Shown piece by piece: positions 25,760 through 34,541 of a stretch of 64,000 nucleotides of DNA. Within the stretch, counting starts at the first letter, position 1; every line of letters begins with the position of its first letter. The stretch comes from Streptomyces sp. NRRL S-340 (GTDB taxonomy: Bacteria > Actinomycetota > Actinomycetes > Streptomycetales > Streptomycetaceae): positions 124,001 to 188,000 of the forward strand of contig NZ_JOIY01000008.1 in the NCBI RefSeq assembly GCF_000720185.1. Reading direction: 5' to 3'. Both the position numbers and the translations under genes were made by a program. The notes under the pieces were generated by a model. The model was not told where the DNA came from and ran no database searches. It saw only the letters and a list, made by a program, of their open reading frames with translations.

Positions 25760-28700
25760 TCAGCCGGCGATCCTGGCCGCCAGGGAGCGGACCGTCGGGG
25801 ACTCGTAGAGCGAGCCCACGGAGACCGGAGTGTCCAACTGCCTGCTCAGTGCCTCCGTGAGCTGCACGGCCCTGATCGAATCGCACCCCAGGCTGAAGAA
25901 CGAGTCGTCCCTGCCCACTCGCGGGACTCCGAGCACCTCGGCCGCGGCCTCGGCCAACAGCGCTTCGAGCCGTCCGTCGGGTGGCAGGTAGGAGGCGTCG
26001 CCCGCGCCGACGGCCGCGAGCACAGCGGCCGGGTCGGGGGTGCCACTGCGGTCCCGCTCGATCCGTGAGGTCACCACCACCCGGGCGAAGATCCCGCGGT
26101 CGGCCAGTCGGGCCGACACCGCGGCCCGCACCTGCTGAGGGTCCGTGTCCGACGCGGGTACGACCGCCACGGCGACGGTGCCGCCGCCCAGTTGGTCCGC
26201 CGCCAGGAGCGGCTTGATCTGCTCGTTCGCCGGATCGGCGCCGATGAGCAGGTGTACCGGCCCGGCGTGCAGGGCGCCCAGCAGGGCCAGCGTGCCCCGG
26301 GTCGGGTCGATCAGGGTCAGTCCCCGGTGCCTGCCCGCCGCGACCAGCGGACTGCCCTGGTTCATCCCTGGGCCGTCCCACATGCTCCAGGCCAGGCTCT
26401 GGGCCCGTCGCCCCGCCGCGGCCCAGCGCTGGGCCCAGCCGTCCAGTACCGCGTTGGCCGCCGCGTACGCGCCGAAACCGGTCCCGCCGAACAGACCGTT
26501 CACGGACGAGTACAGCACCACGGCAGTGTCCGGCCGGGTGGCCAGCAACGCGTCGACGGCCTCACAGCCACCGGCCTTCGGGCGCAGCATCGTCGCCAGC
26601 CACTGCGCGGACTCGGTCCGCAGTTCGTGGTCGCTCAAGGACTCCCACTGCGGGGCGACCGCGGCCCCGGCGAGATGCAGGACCAGGTCGAGGCCGCACC
26701 CCCAGGACGCCTCCGCCTCAGCCACCGCCCCGGCCAGCGCGTCCGGGTCCGCGGCATCGGCCGCGCGGTAGCGGACCTCGCCGATGGCGTGCAGGACCTC
26801 CAGCGCCTCCCGGGCCCCGGTGTCCAGGCGCGCCTGCGGGGTCCGCCCGACGATCAGCAGCCGTGCCCCGTGCGTGACCACCAGGTGCTCCGCCACGGCT
26901 CGTCCCAGGCCGCCGAGACCACCGGTGATCAGGCAGGTCCCGCCCCGGGGCAGCACATCGGCGGGAACGTCGAAGACCTCCGGCAACGGCACGGTGCGCA
27001 GTCGCTGTTGCAGCGGACTGCCGTCACGCACGGCGATCACGTCGCCGCTGTGCCGCGCGGTGGCCAGGGCCGCGAGTTCGGTCGCGCCGGCGTCCGCCGG
27101 GGCGTCGATCAGTGCGGTGCGGGCGAGAAGCCGTTCCGAGCGGGCGGTACGCACCAGCGCGGTCAGCCCGGTCCGGCCCGGAACCACCGGATCGCCGGGG
27201 GCGGCCGGTACGGCACCCCGGGTCAGCACGGTGAGCTCGGCGTCGGGGCGGATCCGCGACACGGCCGATGCCACGGCGAGGAACTCCGACGGCACCCCGG
27301 CGTCCCCATCGGCCGGTGCCGTCGCGGGGTCCGAGGCGGCAACGAACAGCACCTGCGGTACGGTCCCGTCGTCCGTGAGCCCCTCGCCGGCCGCCGCGAA
27401 GGCTCGCTCCAGGGCCGAGGCCAGCTCCACGGCATCCGTGCCGACCACGATCTGAGCCGTGGTCAGCGGGGGCAGCCAGTCGGGAACGGTACCGCTGACG
27501 CAGGCCACGAGCGGACCGTCGGGCCGCTGCCCCAGCCGTGCGTCGGCCGGTTCCCACACGACCGCCAGCGCGGGGACGCCGTTCTCCGCGTGCGGCGCCT
27601 CGTCCGGTGCGGCGCCGTCCGCCTCACCGCCGTAACAGCGGTCGTCGAACCGGCCGTCGCGCCAGCCTTCGAGCAGCCGCTCGCGCTGCACCTTCCCGCC
27701 GTTCTGCCGTGGGAACTCCTGGGACGTCACCGGCACCACGTAGGCCGGACGCAGGGCCAGGTCGCGGGCGAGAGCCGAGCGGATGGCGTCCACCAGCGCG
27801 GGCACGTCGTCGGTGTCGGGCACGAAGAAGACCACCAGAGCGTCGGTGCCGGCGTCCTCGTCGGGCACCCCGGCCACCGCGGAGCAGGCGGGCACGACGC
27901 CGGGCACCTGCTCCACCACCGCCTCGATCTCGTGCGCGGGGAAGTTCGCCCCGTTGACGATCACCATGTTCTTCTGGCGGCCGGTGAGGAAGAGGCGGCC
28001 GTCGCGCAGGAACCCCAGGTCACCCGTGTCGAACCAGCCGTCCGCGGTGAAACTCTCCTTGTTGGCCCGCTCGTTGTGCGCGTAACCGTTCAGGACCGTG
28101 TCGCCGGACACGTGCAGCCGCCCGACCCGGCCCTCCGGGAGCACCTCTCCTTGCTGGTTCACGATGCGCAGTGCGACGCCGGGCACCGGGGCACCGACCT
28201 CCGTCACCACGACCGCGCCGGGAGTGCCCGCCGGCAGCTCGCGCAGTTCGCCGTCCAGTGAGGCGGGCACCAGGGAGACGGTGCCGACCGCCGCGTCATC
28301 ACGGTGCATGCGGGTGTACGTGACCCCCGAGGAGGTCTCCGACATCCCCCAGCAGGGCACCATGGCGTCGGCGGGCAGTGCGTGCGGGGCGAGCAGTTCC
28401 ACGAAGCGGAGCGCGGTACGGGCGACGACGGCCTCACCGGCGTTGCAGATGTTGGTCAGGCGGCTGAGGTCCCAGGAACCGGCGGCGATCTCCTCCGCGC
28501 GCTGGCACACGAGCGAGAACGCGAAGTTGGGCGCCCAGGTGTTGGTGGCGCGGAACCGGTCCAGACAGTCCAGCCACAGCAACGGCCTGCGGATCACCGA
28601 TTCCGTTCGTACGTTGACGTGCTCGCAAGTCAGGAACACATCCCGGAGGTTGTACATGATCATGCCGCCGACGTGGTCCAGCGGCATCCAGTTGAGCGAG

Positions 28701-29545
28701 ACGTCGTGCTCCGTGAAGCCGTTCGCGGCGATCGCCGCGTAACTCCTGGCGACGATCGTGCGATGGCGGTGCTGCACGCACTTGGGCGTGCCGGTGCTGC
28801 CGGAGGTGAGCAGGTTGACGATCAGCGTGTCCGGGTCCGGTACGGTCCAGTCGGCCGGTTCGGGACCGGGCAGGGCGTCGGCGGCCAGTACCCGCGGCGC
28901 CCCGCCGCCCGGCAGCCGGCCGGCCAGCGAACGCACCCCTTCGCACAGCCCGGGGTCGGCGATCACCGGCGGCCGGCCGAGCAGTTGCCAGGCGGCGGCG
29001 AGTTTGCGTACCGCGGCGTTGTCCGTGGCGTACTCCGGTGCCGGAGCCAGCGCAGTGGGCAGGAAGCCGCCCAGCACACAGGCCCACCAGGCGGTGACGA
29101 ACGTACGGCTGTCGGCGCACTGCAGCAGCACCGGGTCGCCCGGAGCCAGACCGTGGCGGCGCAGTCCGCCCAGCATGCGGCGGGCGTCCTCGTACAGCTC
29201 GGCGTACGTCTGCCGGTCGGTGCTGCCGTCCGGCAGCAGATAGGTGGTGCCACGGTCCGGAGCCACCCGCGCGGCCCGGGCCAGCGCTTGCGGCAGCGTC
29301 GGCACGGCGTCCGGCGGCAGCACCGGCTCGGGGCCGCGGACCAGGGCCGGACGGTCGGCGGGGACGGCGGTGCCGCGCCCCACTTCGCCGGAGCCGGGAC
29401 CGGACGCCGCGCGGCGCGTGGCGGTGACGCGCAGCCGGCGGTCGCGGACGGCGGCGGCGTCACGGACACCCGCGGTACCGGCCGCGATCTCGGCAACGGT
29501 CTCCAGGGAGAGCTGGTGGACTGCGGCGCTGGTGGCGGTGGTCAC
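25760..29545 (-). CDS. Acyl-AMP ligase - ketoreductase - carrier protein synthetase
   Basis: A 1261-residue, three-part assembly-line protein. About 75-640 is an AMP-forming ligase (LLTSGSTGTPKCVQHRH, SLNWMPLDHVGGMIMYN, WGMSETSSGVTY, DGWFDTGDLGFL) closer to acyl/fatty-acyl ligases than to amino-acid A domains. About 660-1130 is a PKS-type KR with NADPH site ITGGLGGLGRAVAEHL and the catalytic Ser/Tyr/Asn in YSSVNGLFGGTGFGAYAAAN. About 1180-1260 is a carrier domain with FSLGCDSIRAVQL. Ligase-KR-T proteins activate an alpha-keto acid and reduce it to the hydroxy acid, as in valinomycin-type systems. Here that would suit the valine-derived hydroxy/epoxy acid of azinomycins (inference). The GTG start overlaps the thioesterase stop (GTGA), behind GGAAGGAC. 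It is the last gene of the operon. Confidence 0.9.
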   Translation of the reverse strand: MTTATSAAVHQLSLETVAEIAAGTAGVRDAAAVRDRRLRVTATRRAASGPGSGEVGRGTAVPADRPALVRGPEPVLPPDAVPTLPQALARAARVAPDRGTTYLLPDGSTDRQTYAELYEDARRMLGGLRRHGLAPGDPVLLQCADSRTFVTAWWACVLGGFLPTALAPAPEYATDNAAVRKLAAAWQLLGRPPVIADPGLCEGVRSLAGRLPGGGAPRVLAADALPGPEPADWTVPDPDTLIVNLLTSGSTGTPKCVQHRHRTIVARSYAAIAANGFTEHDVSLNWMPLDHVGGMIMYNLRDVFLTCEHVNVRTESVIRRPLLWLDCLDRFRATNTWAPNFAFSLVCQRAEEIAAGSWDLSRLTNICNAGEAVVARTALRFVELLAPHALPADAMVPCWGMSETSSGVTYTRMHRDDAAVGTVSLVPASLDGELRELPAGTPGAVVVTEVGAPVPGVALRIVNQQGEVLPEGRVGRLHVSGDTVLNGYAHNERANKESFTADGWFDTGDLGFLRDGRLFLTGRQKNMVIVNGANFPAHEIEAVVEQVPGVVPACSAVAGVPDEDAGTDALVVFFVPDTDDVPALVDAIRSALARDLALRPAYVVPVTSQEFPRQNGGKVQRERLLEGWRDGRFDDRCYGGEADGAAPDEAPHAENGVPALAVVWEPADARLGQRPDGPLVACVSGTVPDWLPPLTTAQIVVGTDAVELASALERAFAAAGEGLTDDGTVPQVLFVAASDPATAPADGDAGVPSEFLAVASAVSRIRPDAELTVLTRGAVPAAPGDPVVPGRTGLTALVRTARSERLLARTALIDAPADAGATELAALATARHSGDVIAVRDGSPLQQRLRTVPLPEVFDVPADVLPRGGTCLITGGLGGLGRAVAEHLVVTHGARLLIVGRTPQARLDTGAREALEVLHAIGEVRYRAADAADPDALAGAVAEAEASWGCGLDLVLHLAGAAVAPQWESLSDHELRTESAQWLATMLRPKAGGCEAVDALLATRPDTAVVLYSSVNGLFGGTGFGAYAAANAVLDGWAQRWAAAGRRAQSLAWSMWDGPGMNQGSPLVAAGRHRGLTLIDPTRGTLALLGALHAGPVHLLIGADPANEQIKPLLAADQLGGGTVAVAVVPASDTDPQQVRAAVSARLADRGIFARVVVTSRIERDRSGTPDPAAVLAAVGAGDASYLPPDGRLEALLAEAAAEVLGVPRVGRDDSFFSLGCDSIRAVQLTEALSRQLDTPVSVGSLYESPTVRSLAARIAG

Positions 29546-30363
29546 GAAGAGGTCCTTCCGGCCGGAGCGGGCGGTTCGACGGCCAGCTGTCCACCGATCT
29601 CCCGGGCGGCGTCCGGGGTCAGTCCGACGACGAAGTAGTGGCCGCCCTCGACGCTCAGACCGGTCCGGCCCACGGCCGTCTGCGTCTCCCAGCCGGCCAG
29701 GTCGGACTCGTCCACCGAGCCGGTCAGCCCCCGAACCGTGGTGATCGGAACCGGCAGCGGGGGACGAGGCCGGTACCGGTAGTTCTCCCAGAGCTCGAAG
29801 TCACTGCGCAGCAGCGGGAGGAGCATGTCCAGCAACGGAGCGTTGCGGGCCACCGCGTCGGGCAGCCCGCCGCGCTCGCGCACCGTCGCCAGCAGCTCCT
29901 CGTCCGAGAGCAGGTGCAACGGCCGCGCAGGCGGCGGCGCCTGCGGAGCGGGCTGCTCGCCGACGATCAGCCGCTGCGGCCACGTTCCGAACCGGCGGCC
30001 CATCTCGTGCGCGATCTCGTACGCCAGCAGCCCGCCCGCACAGTGCCCGTACAGCACGTACGGCATGGTGGTGTACGGGCGCAGGGCGATCGAGCAGGCG
30101 GTGACCAGCGCGTCGATCCGGGCCGGCGGCTCCTCCCGGGAGCGGTCCTCGCGGCCGGGCAGCTGCACCGTCAGCGTCTCCACCCAGGAGGGCATGAGTG
30201 CCGCCGTCCGCTGGTACACGGACGCGCCGCCACCGGCGAACGGCAGACAGATCAGCCGTACCCGGGCCCGTTCGCGGGGGACGCGGCGCACCCAGGGCGA
30301 GTCCATGACGAAGCTCACCGGTCCGCTCCGCGGGGGTGCCCCTGCGTGGGTGTCCGCGCTCAA
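29542..30363 (-). CDS. Type II thioesterase with Cys nucleophile
   Basis: A 273-residue alpha/beta-hydrolase of the type II thioesterase family, which removes wrong or stalled acyl groups from carrier proteins. It contains LICLPFAGGGASVYQ, then VLYGHCAGGLLAYEIAHEMG, and SVEGGHYFVV with catalytic His 242. The nucleophile position of GHSxGG is Cys108 (GHCAGG), a less common variant. The start is TTG at 30361-30363: it overlaps the upstream NRPS stop (TTGA) and has GAGGAGGGG five bases before it. An internal ATG (residue 20) is the alternative. It sits between two NRPS genes with overlaps on both sides. Confidence 0.9.
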   Translation of the reverse strand: MSADTHAGAPPRSGPVSFVMDSPWVRRVPRERARVRLICLPFAGGGASVYQRTAALMPSWVETLTVQLPGREDRSREEPPARIDALVTACSIALRPYTTMPYVLYGHCAGGLLAYEIAHEMGRRFGTWPQRLIVGEQPAPQAPPPARPLHLLSDEELLATVRERGGLPDAVARNAPLLDMLLPLLRSDFELWENYRYRPRPPLPVPITTVRGLTGSVDESDLAGWETQTAVGRTGLSVEGGHYFVVGLTPDAAREIGGQLAVEPPAPAGRTSS

Positions 30364-33300
30364 CGCGTCCCCTCCTCGTCCAGCGAGGCGGCCAGCTCGG
30401 CGAGCTCGTCGTCGCTGCTCCCCTCCACCAGGTCCAAGGCCTCCGCCAGCGCGTCCCGCTGCGCTTCCCGGCCCGAACGCGCCGCGTCGACGAGCCCGGC
30501 CAGACCGGCCACGGTGGGAGTGGCGAAGAAGTCGGCGATCGGCAGGGCCACCCCGAACACGGCGTTCACCCGGGAGGACAGCTGAATCGCCTGCAGACTG
30601 GTGCCGCCCGCCGCGAAGAAGTTCACGTGATTGCCGATCCGGGCGCCCAGCAGCGGGGTGAACACCTCCTTGCGCATCGTGCGCTCGGTGGGCGTGCTGT
30701 TCTCCTCGTCGGCCTCGGAGAGTTCGTCCACCACGGCGAACTCCACGGCGGGCAGCCGCCGCCGGTCGATCTTGCCGCTCGGGGTCAGCGGGACCTCGTC
30801 GAGCGGCACCAGGACGGAGGGGACCATCGCGGCCGGCAGCCGGCGCGCCACCGCGGAGCGGATCGTGTCCAGCTGCAGCTCTCCGGGACGCTCCGGCACC
30901 ACGTACGCCACCAGCAGCGCGCCGGTGCGCGGGTCGGTCGCCACCTCCGCCACCGCCTGGGCGACCCCGTCCACGGCCTGCAGCGCGGCCTCCACCTCGC
31001 CCAACTCGATCCGCACGCCGCGCACCTTCACCTGCCGGTCGGCCCTGCCGACGAAGCAGAGGTCCCCCGCCTCGTCCCAGACGGCCAGGTCACCGGTGAG
31101 GTAGCGGCGGGAACCGGGAGGCCCGTCGGGGTCCGGCCGGAACCGGTCGGCGGTGAGGGCGGGCTGGCCCAGGTATCCGCGCGCCACGCCCAGCCCGGCG
31201 ATGGCGAGTTCACCGACCGCGCCGGCCGGGAGCAACGACGCACCGGCGCCGTCCACCACGTAGGCACGGTGATTGGCCATCGCCCGGCCGATCGGCGGTG
31301 AGGCCGTCCACTCGCCCTCGCACCGCTTGGCCACCACGGTCACCGTGGTCTCCGTCGGGCCGTACCCGTTCCAGAAGCTCCGGCCGCGGGCCCACCGCGT
31401 GGTCAGCTCGCCGGTGAACGCCTCGCCTCCGACGAACGCCACCCGCAGGTCGGGATAGTTCTCGGGAGAGAGCAGATCCATGATCGCCGGGGGCAGGTCG
31501 ATGACGGTGATCCGCTGCTCCCGCAGGACTGCGTCGAGGGCGTCCACGGAGCGTCGCTGGTCCTCGTCCAGTACGTACAGGACGGCGCCGCTGAGCAGGG
31601 TGCCGAAGATCTCGAACACCGAGACGTCGAAGCCCGGAGAGGCGAAATGCAGGACCCGGTCCTCGGGAGTGAGGTCGAACATGTCCCGCACGGTGCGGGT
31701 GAAGTTGGCCGCGTTGCGGTGCTCGACCACCACCCCCTTGGGACGGCCGGTGGACCCCGAGGTGTAGATGACGTACGCCGCCGAGGCGGCCGGCACGACG
31801 ACCGCAGGCGGCTCCTGCCCCGCCTGCGGTCCGTCCAGCGGATCGGCACCGACGACCAGCCCCAGCGGACCGGGGATCCGGTCCGCCGTACCGGGGGAGA
31901 CCACCACGGTCCTGGCCCCGGTGTCCTCCAGGATCATCGCCAGCCGCTCGTCGGGCTGACCGGCGTCCACCGGTACGTAGGCGCCCCCGGCCCGCAGGAC
32001 CCCGAGGACGGCGGCGATCAGGGCCGGGCCCCGCTGCATCACCACCGGCACGAGGTCGCCGAGCCCCACCCCGGCGGCCGTCAGCCGGTGGGCGATCCGC
32101 CAGGACCAGGCGTCCAGGTCGCCGTTGGTCAGGGAGCCGCCCTCCCAGAGCAGCGCGGTGTGGTCCGGCGCCGTCGCGACGACCTTGGCGAACAGTTCGT
32201 GCAGCGGGGTGTCGAGAGGCGCGCCGATCGGTTCGTTCCAGCGCTCCCGTACGTCCGCGTGCTCCTGCGGCGTGCCCAGCGGGGCGTCTCCCAGGGGACG
32301 CTGCGGCTGCCGGCAGAGCGCGTCCAGGGTCTGCAGGAAGCGGTCCAGGACGCGGGCGGCCGTGGCCCGCCGGTAGAGAGAGGTGGCGAACCGTACGGCC
32401 ACGGTGGGCTGTTCACCGTCCGTGACCTCCAGGGCGAGTTCGAACGCGCCTGCCCCGGCGTCGATCTGCTCGCAGCCGAAGCGCACCCCGTCCACCTCGA
32501 CCGGTCCGCCGCGCGCGGCAGGGGTCGTGAAGCCGATCTGCACCAGGGGCAGCCGGCCGGCGTCGGGCTCCACCCCGAGTGCGTCCAGGATCAGCTTGAA
32601 CGGCAGGCTCGCGTGGCGCAGGCCGTCCCGCCGGGCGTCGCGCAGCCGGGTCACCACGGCGGCGAAGCTGTCCGCCTCGTCCAGTTCGACCCGCAGCGGC
32701 AGCAGGTTTCCGATGTCACCGACGAGCCGGCTCTCGTCGTACGGGCCTGCGACGTCCCGGGGGAGTCCGATGGTGAGGTCGCCCCGGGAGGTGTGGCGGG
32801 CGATCACGACCAGGAAGGCGGCCAGCAGGACGTCCTGCCGCTCGGCGCCGCTCCCGGCCGCCAAGCCGTCGGCGGCGGCGGCCAGTTGGGGTGGCAGCGG
32901 CAGCCGGACGACGTCGCTGCTCAGGTCGATCAGCCGCGGACGGGGGAGGTCGGTGGGCAGCTCGGTGCTCTCCCAGCCCGCGAGGGCGTCGCGCCAGTAC
33001 GCGGTCGCCTCACGGGCGGCGTCCTGCTCGCACCAGCCCCGCTGCCAGGCCGCGTAGGTACCGAAGTCCACCGGCTCCTGCGCCCATGCAGGCGCCGTGC
33101 CTGCTGCCCGGGCGCGGTAGGCGTGGGCCAGATCGCCCTGGAGCACGCGTGCGGAGCGCGGGTCGAGGACGATGGAGTGGCTGGTCAGCACCAGCAGGTG
33201 CAGGTCGGGGGCGGACCGCAGCAGCCGGAACCGGACCATCGGGCCGGAGTTGAGGTCGAATCCCCGGCGCAGCTCGCCCTGCACCACCTCGTCGGCGCGC

Positions 33301-33671
33301 CGGCGCAACCGCTCCACGGGAACGTCCTCGGTCTCCAGACGGATGCGGGGCACCGCCTTCAGCCGCTGGGTGCCCCGGGTGTCCTCGTCGGAGAACGTCG
33401 AGCGCAGCACGGTGTGGCGCTGCAGCAGATCGGCCAGCGCCGCGCCCAGCGCTTCAGCGTCCAGCCGGCCCTCGATCGGGAGGGCGAAGCCGAGCCCGTA
33501 GGCCAGGCTGCTGGGGGCGAACCGGTCGAACAGCCACAGCTGCTCCTGCCGGTAGGACAGGGGGGCGGACCGGGATCCGGCGGACACGTCGTCCAGCTGA
33601 GCCAACAGCGCGTCCCGGCGCTCCCCCGGGAGCCGGCGCAGTCGGCGAAGCAGCTCGCTCTGTTGACTCAT
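30360..33671 (-). CDS. NRPS module C-A-T with degenerate condensation motif
   Basis: A 1103-residue module. The condensation-like domain (about 37-460) has TSHSIVLDPR at 163-172 where HHxxxDG is expected, so the first His and the Gly are lost and the spacing changes. The adenylation domain (about 500-1000) has YTSGSTGRPKG, NGYGPTET and YLTGDLAVW; the carrier is FAAGGTSLQAIQL. By hand alignment to GrsA the specificity residues read D-V-F-D-F-G-G-V-T-K, which I cannot match to a proteinogenic amino acid. This fits a non-standard amino acid such as the diamino-dihydroxyheptanoate-derived one predicted for this cluster (inference). ATG 33671 has an AGGA site upstream. It is coupled to the following thioesterase gene. 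Confidence 0.92.
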   Translation of the reverse strand: MSQQSELLRRLRRLPGERRDALLAQLDDVSAGSRSAPLSYRQEQLWLFDRFAPSSLAYGLGFALPIEGRLDAEALGAALADLLQRHTVLRSTFSDEDTRGTQRLKAVPRIRLETEDVPVERLRRRADEVVQGELRRGFDLNSGPMVRFRLLRSAPDLHLLVLTSHSIVLDPRSARVLQGDLAHAYRARAAGTAPAWAQEPVDFGTYAAWQRGWCEQDAAREATAYWRDALAGWESTELPTDLPRPRLIDLSSDVVRLPLPPQLAAAADGLAAGSGAERQDVLLAAFLVVIARHTSRGDLTIGLPRDVAGPYDESRLVGDIGNLLPLRVELDEADSFAAVVTRLRDARRDGLRHASLPFKLILDALGVEPDAGRLPLVQIGFTTPAARGGPVEVDGVRFGCEQIDAGAGAFELALEVTDGEQPTVAVRFATSLYRRATAARVLDRFLQTLDALCRQPQRPLGDAPLGTPQEHADVRERWNEPIGAPLDTPLHELFAKVVATAPDHTALLWEGGSLTNGDLDAWSWRIAHRLTAAGVGLGDLVPVVMQRGPALIAAVLGVLRAGGAYVPVDAGQPDERLAMILEDTGARTVVVSPGTADRIPGPLGLVVGADPLDGPQAGQEPPAVVVPAASAAYVIYTSGSTGRPKGVVVEHRNAANFTRTVRDMFDLTPEDRVLHFASPGFDVSVFEIFGTLLSGAVLYVLDEDQRRSVDALDAVLREQRITVIDLPPAIMDLLSPENYPDLRVAFVGGEAFTGELTTRWARGRSFWNGYGPTETTVTVVAKRCEGEWTASPPIGRAMANHRAYVVDGAGASLLPAGAVGELAIAGLGVARGYLGQPALTADRFRPDPDGPPGSRRYLTGDLAVWDEAGDLCFVGRADRQVKVRGVRIELGEVEAALQAVDGVAQAVAEVATDPRTGALLVAYVVPERPGELQLDTIRSAVARRLPAAMVPSVLVPLDEVPLTPSGKIDRRRLPAVEFAVVDELSEADEENSTPTERTMRKEVFTPLLGARIGNHVNFFAAGGTSLQAIQLSSRVNAVFGVALPIADFFATPTVAGLAGLVDAARSGREAQRDALAEALDLVEGSSDDELAELAASLDEEGTR

Positions 33672-33719
33672 GCCACTGTCCTCCAAGTCGGCATGTACAC
33701 CACGACACATACTTCAGAG

Positions 33720-33748
33720 ACTCATCCAACAGGCAACATTGGAGTCAA
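33720..33748 (-). promoter_or_regulatory. Candidate internal promoter for the C-A-T gene
   Basis: On the minus strand TTGACT (33748-33743), 17 bases, ATGAGT (33725-33720), in an AT-richer 117-base gap inside the operon. The octamer ATACTTCA occurs on the plus strand at both 33709-33716 and 33753-33760, flanking the promoter. Confidence 0.4.
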
Positions 33749-33788
33749 CGCAATACTTCAAATGGCGCGTACTGGTCCCGGCGGCGGG

Positions 33789-34541
33789 TCACGGCGCGAG
33801 GGGACCGGAGCCGAGGGTGAGACGGTCCGCCAGCACACGGACCAGCGCGGGCGGCGCGTCCAGGAAGGTGTAGTGGGTCCCCGGCAGGACGACCTTGTCC
33901 GTGGGCGCCCAGGCCTGCCAGCCGCCCATCAGACGGTGCGGTACCTCGACATCGTCGTCCCAGCCCAGCGCCGTGATGGGGCAGGGCACCGTACCGGCCG
34001 GACGGAAGTACTTCCGGTTGGCCTCCAGATCGGCGCGCATCACGTCGATGAACAGGTCGACGAGCTCGTCGGCGGAGGCGGCGGCGCCCATCGCGGTCAG
34101 CAGTCCGGCGATCTCGTCCCGCAGACCCTGGTCGTCCAGCCCGAGGAATCGGCCCCAGGGACCGTCCTGCGGAGCCACCTGACTCGACGCGAAATACCGC
34201 ACCGGCGCGGGCAGCCCGCGCTCCGCGATCTGGATCACCGTCTCGAACGCCGGCAGGGCGCCCCCGCAGTGCCCGAACAGCGCGTAGGGACGGGAGGTGA
34301 GCAGTTCCCCGACGTCGTCCAGCAGCGCGGCGGCCAGCTCCTCGTAGGTGCCGAAGTGCGGCTCGCGCATCCGGTTCTCCCGCCACGGCAGTTGCAGCGG
34401 GACCACCTCCGCCTCACCGATGGTGGCGGGCCAGGCCCGGTACATGGAGGCGCCGCACCCGGAGTACGGCATGCACAGCAGCAGCATCCGGGCGCCGGGC
34501 GACGGCTCGCGCAGGAACCAGCGCCGCAGACGGGGCTCCAT
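33789..34541 (-). CDS. Second type II thioesterase with Cys nucleophile
   Basis: A 250-residue type II thioesterase: LLLCMPYSGCGASMYRAWPA, VVPLQLPWRENRM, ALFGHCGGALPAFETV, and LPGTHYTFLDAP with the catalytic His. As in the other thioesterase of this operon the nucleophile is Cys (GHCGG) instead of Ser. The ATG at 34541 overlaps the stop of the O-methyltransferase gene (TGATG). Two such enzymes in one operon may serve different carrier proteins, for example aryl or keto-acid loading versus amino-acid loading (inference). Confidence 0.9.
   Translation of the reverse strand: MEPRLRRWFLREPSPGARMLLLCMPYSGCGASMYRAWPATIGEAEVVPLQLPWRENRMREPHFGTYEELAAALLDDVGELLTSRPYALFGHCGGALPAFETVIQIAERGLPAPVRYFASSQVAPQDGPWGRFLGLDDQGLRDEIAGLLTAMGAAASADELVDLFIDVMRADLEANRKYFRPAGTVPCPITALGWDDDVEVPHRLMGGWQAWAPTDKVVLPGTHYTFLDAPPALVRVLADRLTLGSGPLAP

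Noticed and set aside
26192..28261. 689-codon plus-strand open frame
   Set aside because: It is antisense to the ligase-KR-T gene and has typical shadow composition (Gly/Arg/Gln/His-rich); the minus frame has clear domains.
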